Shown: piece after piece, positions 57,302 through 64,000 of the stretch
Layout of the letters: each line of letters begins with the position of its first letter
Numbering within the stretch: the stretch's first letter is position 1
NCBI GenBank assembly: GCA_023954475.1
Contig: JAMLHW010000002.1
Span: forward strand, 310,001-374,000
Direction: 5' to 3'
Source: Anaerolineae bacterium
GTDB lineage: Bacteria; Chloroflexota; Anaerolineae; Promineifilales; Promineifilaceae
DNA length: 64,000 bases
The notes under the pieces: generated by a model
Seen by the model: the letters and a program-made list of their open reading frames with translations, nothing else
Database searches by the model: none
What the model was told of the DNA's origin: nothing
Translations under genes and position numbers: made by a program

Positions 57302-57348
57302 GTGGCGGGCAATTTCCGCCACCATTGCAGCGTGTCATCACGCTGCAA
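57302..57348 (+). promoter_or_regulatory. Two adjacent perfect hairpins in the 5' region of the DinB-like gene
   Basis: GTGGCGG/CCGCCAC (57302-57322, 7-base loop) is followed at once by TTGCAGCGTG/CACGCTGCAA (57325-57348, TCAT tetraloop). No T-tract follows, and the only downstream gene is the one starting at 57389, about 40 bases on. They could be a structured leader or protein-binding sites. Confidence 0.5.
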
Positions 57349-57388
57349 TAAGCTAATTTAGCACATATCAACTGAGGAACTAAAGCGT

Positions 57389-58021
57389 ATGTCCCCCAAC
57401 AATCAATCATTCCCAATCGACTTCACGCCGATCTGGAACCGCGAAGCTACCTATCTGCAACTGGCAGAAACGGTAACCAAACAACAGCTTGCAGATGCAT
57501 CCACCACTTCCATTAACGCGATGTTGAGTATGCTCACCGGACTATCTGATGCCGACGTGGTCTTTGAGCCGGACGATGAAGCGGCCCATGACCCGTATGC
57601 TGTTGCCGGTGAAGAAACAATCGGCTGGAATTTGGCACATCTCATCGCCCATGTGACTGCCAGCAGCGAAGAAGGCGCTTCCATTGCCGCACGGCTGGCA
57701 CGTGGCATCGCAGTCGAAGGACGCGACCGGTATGAAACGCCGTGGCGCGACATCACGACAGTCGCACACTGCCGTCGTCGCCTGGCTGAAAGTTTGCGGA
57801 TGCGCTTGGCATTACTCGATGCCTGGCCAAACGAACCGCACCTGGATGTGTATCGCATCGTGTCGCCGCGCTATGAAGCCCGTGTCGGCCGAATGAATGC
57901 GCCGGCGGCGTTTTTATCCGGCTTGAGTCATGAAGTCGGCCACTGGGAACAGATGCAAGAAGTGCGTCGCCAGGCACTGGCAGCCCGCTCTCCTCAATTG
58001 GTGCGAAACGGAAATCAGTAA
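57389..58021 (+). CDS. DinB-superfamily protein
   Basis: This 210-residue protein has four-helix DinB/YfiT features: LAHLIAHVTASSEEG with two candidate metal His, and GLSHEVGHWEQMQEVRRQ with two more. GAGGA lies before the ATG. It may be a metal-dependent thiol-transferase-like protein; no substrate can be inferred. The stop shares one base with the DUF2461 start (TAATG). Confidence 0.75.
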   Translation: MSPNNQSFPIDFTPIWNREATYLQLAETVTKQQLADASTTSINAMLSMLTGLSDADVVFEPDDEAAHDPYAVAGEETIGWNLAHLIAHVTASSEEGASIAARLARGIAVEGRDRYETPWRDITTVAHCRRRLAESLRMRLALLDAWPNEPHLDVYRIVSPRYEARVGRMNAPAAFLSGLSHEVGHWEQMQEVRRQALAARSPQLVRNGNQ

Positions 58022-58713
58022 TGGACAGTTTCAACGGATTTCCCGAAGCAGGTTTACAGTTTCTCGCTGACTTGCGTGACAACAATGATCGCGCCTGGTT
58101 TAACCCGCGCAAGGCGCAATTCAAACGCGATCTGCAAACACGCGCCATTGCATTTGTCGAAGCACTGGGTGCACGTCTGCAATCGATTTCGCCAGGCATC
58201 AACTTCGATACGCGCACAAATGGTGCCGGATCATTGATGCGAATCTACCGCGATACGCGTTTTTCCAACGACAAGACGCCCTACAAGACAAACATAGGCA
58301 TCGTTTTCTGGGAAGGCGCAGGCAAAAAGACAGAAGTGCCGGGTTTCTACTTCCACCTATCACCAGATGAGACATGGATCGGTGGTGGTTTATACGTTTT
58401 TCCCCGCGATGTGTTGACTGCGTATCGTCAGGCCGTTGATGATGATCGCAGTGGCAACGCCCTGGCCGAAGCGATTCATGCCGTCGAAGCAGCTGGCTAC
58501 CCTATTCAGGGCGAGATGTACAAACGCGTTCCGCGGGAATATGACGCCGAACATCCTCGAGCAGATTTATTGCGCTACAAAGGTATGTTTACAACCTCAG
58601 GCCAAATTGCACGCGCTGTTGTTACGTCACCGGAATTGGTCGATGTCTGCTTTGCGCATTGCCAGGCAATTGCACCGCTGCAACAATGGTTTGTGCGCTA
58701 TGTTACAGGCTAA
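58021..58713 (+). CDS. DUF2461 family protein
   Basis: This 230-residue protein has the DUF2461 signature FLADLRDNNDRAWFNPRKAQF near the start, RIYRDTRFSNDKTPYKTNIG and YFHLSPDETWIGGGLYVFP. Function unknown in the family. It is translated from a start that overlaps the DinB-like stop, so the two proteins are probably made together. Confidence 0.92.
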   Translation: MDSFNGFPEAGLQFLADLRDNNDRAWFNPRKAQFKRDLQTRAIAFVEALGARLQSISPGINFDTRTNGAGSLMRIYRDTRFSNDKTPYKTNIGIVFWEGAGKKTEVPGFYFHLSPDETWIGGGLYVFPRDVLTAYRQAVDDDRSGNALAEAIHAVEAAGYPIQGEMYKRVPREYDAEHPRADLLRYKGMFTTSGQIARAVVTSPELVDVCFAHCQAIAPLQQWFVRYVTG

Positions 58714-58723
58714 TAGCAGCGAG

Positions 58724-58954
58724 TCAGCCCCAGGTCTGATCAAATTCTGACGGCATATGCGTTTCGGCCGATTCTTCCGGTTCGCCTTCCATTGCAGACA
58801 GGCCCAGATGCACCACACCACCCAGAATGAGCAGGATAAGCAGAATTTGGGCAGGTCCGCGCCAGTCCAGATTTACTCCTTTGAGGGCGGCCAGCAGCGT
58901 CATTACCAATAGCGAAAACGCAAGTAAGGCATAATTAAACGCTTTCGTATACAT
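58724..58954 (-). CDS. Small two-helix membrane protein, 76 residues
   Basis: The start at 58954 is fixed by a GGAGG Shine-Dalgarno a few bases upstream; a longer frame from 58996 is rejected. It has two membrane helices (about 6-25 and 34-52) and a Glu-rich tail (EGEPEESAETH). No family recognised. It converges on DUF2461. Confidence 0.65.
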   Translation of the reverse strand: MYTKAFNYALLAFSLLVMTLLAALKGVNLDWRGPAQILLILLILGGVVHLGLSAMEGEPEESAETHMPSEFDQTWG

Positions 58955-59116
58955 GGCATCCTCCAGGCAGACGCCGTCTGCGACACATTGCGGCATTTAT
59001 ATTGTAGTGGAAAACCTGATCAGCCCGGAAGTGACTTTTCTCCCCATTTCCGGGTGACAGTTGGCGCAAAGCATTGCTGAATTCGGCCGAATCAAGCTTA
59101 CGCGTCCCCAACATGT

Positions 59117-59122
59117 TACAAT
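59117..59122 (+). promoter_or_regulatory. TACAAT -10 ahead of the aminopeptidase gene
   Basis: TTACAAT ends 31 bases before the ATG at 59154, and AAGGA follows as Shine-Dalgarno. Confidence 0.4.
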
Positions 59123-59153
59123 TGAGTCACCTCATCGATGTAAGGAAAACGCT

Positions 59154-60407
59154 ATGTCGTCCACATTTGAAGAACAATTGTCCAAGTACGCCGACTTGAT
59201 CGTGCGCGTCGGCCTCAACTTGCAACCCGGACAAAACCTACTCGTAACAGGTGTCGGCAGTAGTGTCGAAGCCGCACCACTGGTGCGAGCCGCCGCCGAG
59301 AGCGCCTATCGCGCCGGAGCAAATTACGTCGACGTCTTTTGGAGTGACCAATATTTACTTCAGTCACGACTGCGCTATGCTTCGGCCGAATCACTGAACT
59401 ACGTCCCGGCATGGCGACTCAAAGCGCTCATGGAATATGCCGAACAGGATGCTGCGCTGCTGGCGGTTTTTGCTGAAGACCCGACCTTACTAGCCGACGA
59501 AAACCCTGAATACATGGCTGTGCAGCGCCGGGCGGTAAGCGAAGCGCTCAAGCCGTTCAACGATTATCGGCGTAAAGGGACAATCAATTGGACAGGTGCA
59601 GCGGGTGTCATTCCCGGGTGGGCAAAACAGGTTTTTCCCGATTTACCGCCGGACGACGCTGTTGCCAAATTGTGGCAAACTGTTTTCGAAGTATGTCGTA
59701 TCAACGAAGCTGACCCGATAGCAGCATGGCAATCACATATCGGCCGAATCATGGCCCGACGCCAATACCTCAACGCCAAACAATACGACGCACTGCACTT
59801 TACCGGCCCCGGTACTGACCTGAAAGTTGGGCTGGTCGCCAATCACCGCTGGCTTGGTGGACAGGGCGAAACGACCCAGGGCATATTACATACCCCCAAT
59901 TTACCGACCGAAGAGACATTTACCATGCCACATTGCGAGCGCGTAGACGGCGTGGTGACAGCTTCCAAACCGTTGTCCGTCTCCGGTACGCTGATTCGTG
60001 AATTCAGTATGACCTTTGCCGACGGCGTTGTGCAAAATGTAACCGCCAACCAGGGTGAATCGATTTTGCGCAAACTGACCGAGTTTGATGAAGGTGCAGC
60101 GCGGCTCGGCGAAGTCGCTCTCGTACCGCACAGTTCACCTATTTCCCAATCGGGCATTCTTTTTTACAACACGCTGTTCGACGAAAATGCCGCCAATCAT
60201 ATCGCCATCGGCGCGGCTTACGCCGAGAGTGTGGAAAATGGCACCAAGTTGTCAAAGGAAGAATTGCGTGCCATCGGCGGCAACGACAGCATGATCCATG
60301 TCGATTTCATGATCGGTTCGGCCGAAATGAATGTCGACGGCATCCTTGCAGACGGTTCGGCCGAACCGGTGATGCGTAACGGCGAGTGGGCGTTCGACGT
60401 CATGTAG
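59154..60407 (+). CDS. Aminopeptidase, peptidase family M29
   Basis: It has 417 residues from the ATG at 59154, which has AAGGA upstream; the open frame from 59061 is too long. M29 (thermophilic aminopeptidase T / AmpS) features are present: EEQLSKYADLIVRVGLNLQPGQ start, NEADPIAAWQSHI, FTGPGTDLKVGL, NLPTEE and the C-terminal MIHVDFMIGSAEM with its metal ligands. It is a cytoplasmic metallo-aminopeptidase for peptide turnover. TauE follows eight bases later. Confidence 0.94.
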   Translation: MSSTFEEQLSKYADLIVRVGLNLQPGQNLLVTGVGSSVEAAPLVRAAAESAYRAGANYVDVFWSDQYLLQSRLRYASAESLNYVPAWRLKALMEYAEQDAALLAVFAEDPTLLADENPEYMAVQRRAVSEALKPFNDYRRKGTINWTGAAGVIPGWAKQVFPDLPPDDAVAKLWQTVFEVCRINEADPIAAWQSHIGRIMARRQYLNAKQYDALHFTGPGTDLKVGLVANHRWLGGQGETTQGILHTPNLPTEETFTMPHCERVDGVVTASKPLSVSGTLIREFSMTFADGVVQNVTANQGESILRKLTEFDEGAARLGEVALVPHSSPISQSGILFYNTLFDENAANHIAIGAAYAESVENGTKLSKEELRAIGGNDSMIHVDFMIGSAEMNVDGILADGSAEPVMRNGEWAFDVM

Positions 60408-60414
60408 CTGCCGC

Positions 60415-61203
60415 GTGCACATACCTGACCTCCCCACCCAATTCTGGATAGCGGCGATTACATCAGTGCTGTTCGTCGGCATCGCCAAAGCCGGTTTCGG
60501 TGGTGGCGTCGGCGTCTTGGCAACCCCTTTGCTGGCGCTGGCTGTGCCGGTCAGTGAAGCCGCCGCGCTGCTGCTACCGATCTTAATCGTCGTCGATATT
60601 TTCTCCGTTTATCATTATCGTGGGGATGTAGACCGTCTCAGTATCCGCGTATTGCTGCCCGCTGCGCTTGTCGGTGTTGCCGTCGGCGCTTTGTTTTTCA
60701 ACTTGTTCAGCGACAACGAACGTGTCCTGCAAATCCTGATTGGCCTGATTGCACTGGCATTTCTGGCGTATCAACTCGGCCGAAACCGAATTACTGCCGC
60801 CGTCGCTGGAAGCCGACCGTCGCGCAATGTCGGCAGGGCACTCGGTGTAACCGCCGGGTTCACATCGACATTGGCGCATGTCGGCGGCCCGCCTATCGCC
60901 ATTTACCTGCTTCCCCAACGGTTGCCGCGTACCCTGTATGTCGGTACGACCGCGCTGTTTTTTCTGATTATCAATGTCGTCAAATTGATTCCGTACGCGG
61001 CGCTCGGCCTGCTGCGCATCGGCAATGTGCCCGTTACGTTGCTGCTCATTCCCGTTGCTTTTATCGGTGTGCGCCTGGGCATCTGGCTCAACCACCACTT
61101 TACTGATGTGTGGTTCAATCGCGTGGTCTATGTGCTGTTGTTCGTCACGGCTGTCCAGTTGATCCTCGGTGAGAGCATTATCGCTCTGTTTGCGACTTCA
61201 TAA
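60415..61203 (+). CDS. TauE/SafE-family anion exporter
   Basis: It has 262 residues from a GTG start and about eight membrane helices. The two-repeat TauE pattern is clear: GIAKAGFGGGVGVLATPLLAL near the start and GFTSTLAHVGGPPIAIYLLPQ in the second half. Family members export sulfite, sulfoacetate or similar organosulfur anions. The substrate is open. It is cotranscribed with the aminopeptidase. Confidence 0.9.
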   Translation: MHIPDLPTQFWIAAITSVLFVGIAKAGFGGGVGVLATPLLALAVPVSEAAALLLPILIVVDIFSVYHYRGDVDRLSIRVLLPAALVGVAVGALFFNLFSDNERVLQILIGLIALAFLAYQLGRNRITAAVAGSRPSRNVGRALGVTAGFTSTLAHVGGPPIAIYLLPQRLPRTLYVGTTALFFLIINVVKLIPYAALGLLRIGNVPVTLLLIPVAFIGVRLGIWLNHHFTDVWFNRVVYVLLFVTAVQLILGESIIALFATS

Positions 61204-61424
61204 CGCAACTGTTTCGGCCGAAATCCGCAAATTGTTGGACAGGGTAAGCCAAATCGATTATGCTAGCAGTAGAGTTATCCGCCGCTGCAGTATTCCCGTT
61301 TCCCGTTCTGTGCGGCAACCCGACCATCCAGGTCAACCGGAAGACCATCCAACGCACCATCCAGGCTCGGCACGATTGGTGTCGGCATAAGTATCCAAAA
61401 ACCGATTAACGTTCTGATCGCTTC
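61204..61424. other. Intergenic region with three ACCATCCA repeats
   Basis: ACCATCCA occurs three times between about 61321 and 61365 with 21- and 12-base spacing. The string is related to the CCATCCAA units in the rfbH array. One TCGGCCGA lies at 61214. No Shine-Dalgarno precedes the LivG-type start. No gene seen. Confidence 0.45.
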
Positions 61425-62222
61425 ATGACTTCTGTCTTGCTCGACGTCAGCAATATCTCCCTAAGTTTCGGCAACAACCGCGTATTGCACGACATCAACT
61501 TTGCCGTGTTGGAGCACAGCATCCACGCCATTATCGGTCCCAACGGTGCGGGCAAAACATCGCTGCTCAACTGCATCAGTGGTTTTTATCGCCCACAGGA
61601 AGGGTCGATCACTTTCGGTGAACACGACCTGACCAAAACGCCGACAACACAAATCGCACCGCTCGGCATTGCTCGCACCTTTCAAAATATCGCCCTGTAC
61701 ACTGGTCTGAACACCGTCGATAACCTGATGGCCGCGCGTCACATCCATATGAAGCAAAACAGTATCCAAAGTATGCTCTACTGGGGACGTGCCAAACGGG
61801 AGGAAATTGAAAACCGCCGCTTTGTCGAAGAGATCATCGATTTTCTCGAAATTACCGAGATTCGCGAATCAATTGTCGGTACGCTACCCTACGGTTTGCG
61901 CAAACGCATTGAGTTGGGGCGCGCGCTGGCGCTGGAGCCGACTGTGTTGCTGCTCGACGAACCGATGGCAGGCATGAATGCAGATGAAAAAGAGGATATG
62001 GCGCGGTTCGTACTCGACATCCACGAGCGCAAAGGTGTCACCATTGTCCTCATCGAACACGACATGGGCGTGGTGATGGATATTTCGGATCAGGTCGTCG
62101 TGCTGGATTTCGGCCGAAAAATCGGTGAAGGCACGCCCGACGAGGTCAAGAACGATCCTGGTGTGATTCGTGCTTATCTCGGTGAAGCCCATCGCGTAAG
62201 TGAGACTGTTGCTGATGGCTGA
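61425..62222 (+). CDS. Branched-chain amino acid-type ABC transporter ATPase (LivG-like)
   Basis: This 265-residue protein has Walker A GPNGAGKTS, then the LivG-specific RTFQNIALYTGL (Q-loop), a degenerate signature LPYGLRKRIELG, Walker B VLLLDEPMAGMN and switch His in IEHDMGVVM. The C-terminal RAYLGEA is typical of LivG. It overlaps the ligase start by eight bases. A Liv-type ATPase encoded with an acyl-CoA ligase suggests import and activation of a carboxylic acid rather than of amino acids. Confidence 0.9.
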   Translation: MTSVLLDVSNISLSFGNNRVLHDINFAVLEHSIHAIIGPNGAGKTSLLNCISGFYRPQEGSITFGEHDLTKTPTTQIAPLGIARTFQNIALYTGLNTVDNLMAARHIHMKQNSIQSMLYWGRAKREEIENRRFVEEIIDFLEITEIRESIVGTLPYGLRKRIELGRALALEPTVLLLDEPMAGMNADEKEDMARFVLDIHERKGVTIVLIEHDMGVVMDISDQVVVLDFGRKIGEGTPDEVKNDPGVIRAYLGEAHRVSETVADG

Positions 62223-64000
62223 AACATTTTCGCAGCATTATATTCAGAATGTGGAGCGATTTTCGGCCGAAAAAGTAGCCGTGCGCCAGAAAGAACTGGG
62301 CATCTGGCAAGAATACACGTGGCAACAATCCTATGAGCAGGTGCGCCTAATCGGCCTCGGGCTGATTGTATTGGGCATGCAGCGCGGTGAACACATCGCC
62401 GGCATCAGTGATAACGATCGACACTATTTGTGGAGCTATATTGGGGCGCTCTCGATCGGCGGCGCATTTGTCGGACTCTATACTGATGCCAGCCCCGATG
62501 AATCCGCCTATATCATCGATCACGCCGACGCAAAGTACGTGCTCGCTCAAGATCAAGAGCAGGTCGACAAAATGCTCGAAATACGCGACAAAATTCCGCA
62601 AGTTCGTCGCGTAATTTACTGGGAGGACAATGGGCTCTGGAATTACAACGATCCATGGCTCATTTCGCTTGAAGAACTGTCTGCCCTTGGCGCTCAGTTG
62701 CTGCAGCGAGAACCATCTCGTTTTGAAACCGAGATCAAAATCGGCAGGTCCGGCGATCTCGCTATCATCAGCTACACATCTGGCACTACGGGTGTTCCCA
62801 AAGGTGCGATGCTAACCCATTTCAGCTTGCTCGAAGCATCGCGTTTATTTGATCAGATCGATCCACGCCTCGATACCGACAACCACGTCAGCTTCTTGCC
62901 AATTGGCTGGATTGCCGAAAATGTCCTGGGAATCGCGACACATTGTGCTTTCGGGCTTATCATCAACTTTCCAGAAAAGCCGGAAACAGTGCGGCAGAAC
63001 ATCCGTGAAATCGCGCCGGAAACAGTCGTCTACCAGTTCCGGCTGTGGGATGCGCTCGTCAGCTCAATTCAGGTGCGTATGCTCGACGCGACATGGCCCA
63101 ATCGCTTGTTGTACAAATTGTTCATGCCCATCGGTTACCGTGCAGCAGAGGAAACCTTGAGTGGGGCCCGATCAGGGATTGGCCTGCGCCTTCTCAACAA
63201 GCTCGGCGATTTATTATTCTTTGCGCCACTCCGTGACTCATTGGGATTGTCCAATGTGCGGACTGCAATAACAGGTGGCGCTGTACTCAGCCCGGATGTG
63301 ATTCGTTTTTTTCATGCGATTGGCATCAATCTCAATCAAGTGTACGGTGCAACTGAAACGGCAGCAACCGGGGCAGCTCATCGTGTCGGTGATATTAAGT
63401 ATGCCAGTGTGGGCAAACCGGTGCCAGGCGTAAATATTAAAGTCGGTGACGATGGCGAAATTCGGATCGCTTCGCCCAGCATGTTTGAAGGCTACTACAA
63501 GGCAGACAATAAATCGGCCGAAGTGATCAGAGTCGACGAAAACGGCAAACGCTGGTTTCTGACAGGTGACGCCGGCTATATCGACGAAGACGGCCATCTG
63601 ATCTACCTCGACCGCCTCAAGGACATGATCGAACTGTCACATGGTGACCGCTTTTCACCCCAGTTCATTGAGGGACGTCTCAAATTCAGCCCGTACATCA
63701 AAGACGTGATGGCAATTGGCGATCCGACACGCGACTTTGTGACCGCGCTGATCATCATCGAGTTCGACAATGTCGCCCGTTGGGCAGAAAAGCGCGGCCT
63801 CGGCTTTACCACAATGGCCGATTTGTCACAGAAACAACCGGTCATTGCGCTTGTCAGCAATGCCGTGCGCGAAGTCAACGCCAACTTGCCGTCAGGTGGA
63901 CGCGTGCGTGCATTCGTCCTCATGCCGCGCGAGTTCGACGCAGACGAGGCGGAAATGACCCGTTCACGCAAACTTAAACGCAAGGTATTGCTCGACAAAT
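62215..64000 (+). CDS. AMP-forming acyl-CoA ligase (long-chain type), cut by the right edge
   Basis: The ATG at 62215 overlaps the LivG-like gene; 595 codons are in the window with no stop yet, near the full length of the family. ANL-superfamily motifs are present: the AMP-binding P-loop YTSGTTGVPKG starting at residue 187, the NQVYGATET stretch, LTGDAGYIDEDGHL and the hinge/C-domain start YLDRLKDMIELSHG. It is of the long-chain type (FadD15-like). It activates a carboxylic acid with ATP and CoA. Further liv permease genes would be expected to the right. Confidence 0.92.
   Translation, partial: MAETFSQHYIQNVERFSAEKVAVRQKELGIWQEYTWQQSYEQVRLIGLGLIVLGMQRGEHIAGISDNDRHYLWSYIGALSIGGAFVGLYTDASPDESAYIIDHADAKYVLAQDQEQVDKMLEIRDKIPQVRRVIYWEDNGLWNYNDPWLISLEELSALGAQLLQREPSRFETEIKIGRSGDLAIISYTSGTTGVPKGAMLTHFSLLEASRLFDQIDPRLDTDNHVSFLPIGWIAENVLGIATHCAFGLIINFPEKPETVRQNIREIAPETVVYQFRLWDALVSSIQVRMLDATWPNRLLYKLFMPIGYRAAEETLSGARSGIGLRLLNKLGDLLFFAPLRDSLGLSNVRTAITGGAVLSPDVIRFFHAIGINLNQVYGATETAATGAAHRVGDIKYASVGKPVPGVNIKVGDDGEIRIASPSMFEGYYKADNKSAEVIRVDENGKRWFLTGDAGYIDEDGHLIYLDRLKDMIELSHGDRFSPQFIEGRLKFSPYIKDVMAIGDPTRDFVTALIIIEFDNVARWAEKRGLGFTTMADLSQKQPVIALVSNAVREVNANLPSGGRVRAFVLMPREFDADEAEMTRSRKLKRKVLLDK

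Overview
The window is chromosomal DNA of a free-living bacterium and carries no phage, plasmid, transposon, CRISPR, rRNA or tRNA signal. It looks most like an uncultured or little-studied Chloroflexota (Anaerolineae-like) member. The reasons are: secreted proteins with long Thr/Pro linkers and DUF11-like repeats, one ending in a YLPAVFRK tail; a recA promoter with LexA boxes of the CGAAC-N4-GTTCG type; a FabL-like enoyl reductase; a fused FtcD; and a methanogen/actinobacterial-type adenosine kinase beside ahcY. This placement is inference from gene content. MenB indicates menaquinone use.

Layout. 1-4953: a giant secreted lipase-like protein read leftwards off the edge. 5308-11111: two overlapping leader ORFs and tandem terminators ahead of a heterodimeric ABC multidrug-type exporter, followed by an ABC-F ATPase. 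11143-14763: a lipoprotein, a DUF1232 protein, a tyrosine phosphatase and menB. 14772-22099: histidine degradation (hutH divergent from hutU-ftcD-hutI) with a tRNA-dihydrouridine synthase behind it. 22212-25796: a DUF11-repeat surface protein, a nucleotidyltransferase, an AHSA1 protein and a PAP2-like membrane protein. 25884-30392: ahcY, adenosine kinase, a GT2 glycosyltransferase and RfbH (3-dehydrase). 30870-34605: a hypothetical protein, rfbC, proline dehydrogenase, FabL-like SDR and a DinB-like protein. 34752-40526: hypotheticals, SOS-controlled recA, murJ, an F420-type reductase and an M23 lipoprotein. 40793-49278: SDR, transketolase, phosphoglucose isomerase, class II aldolase, an APH-like kinase and a cysteine-desulfurase-like enzyme. 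49284-56576: twin membrane-anchored sugar-binding-like proteins, UbiA, VanZ, an orphan peptide-binding protein, secG and a two-gene ABC transporter. 56635-64000: hypotheticals, DUF2461, M29 aminopeptidase, TauE, and a LivG-type ATPase overlapping an acyl-CoA ligase cut by the right edge.

Three signals cut across the genes. (1) The octamer TCGGCCGA occurs about 110 times (hand count) where about one is expected. It behaves like a highly iterated palindrome comparable in style to cyanobacterial HIP1. (2) Four genes (abcF, rfbH, rfbC, murJ) are directly preceded by arrays of degenerate 7- or 8-bp tandem units. Three of these arrays clearly fold back on themselves. They sit where a Shine-Dalgarno should be. 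(3) The ABC exporter has an elaborate leader: a promoter, a 30-codon ORF, a second 73-codon ORF overlapping it by ATGA, and two terminators that can pair with each other in alternative ways. This suggests ribosome-mediated attenuation of a drug-efflux operon. Several genes (hutH, menB, probably the fabL-like gene) also seem to be transcribed leaderless.
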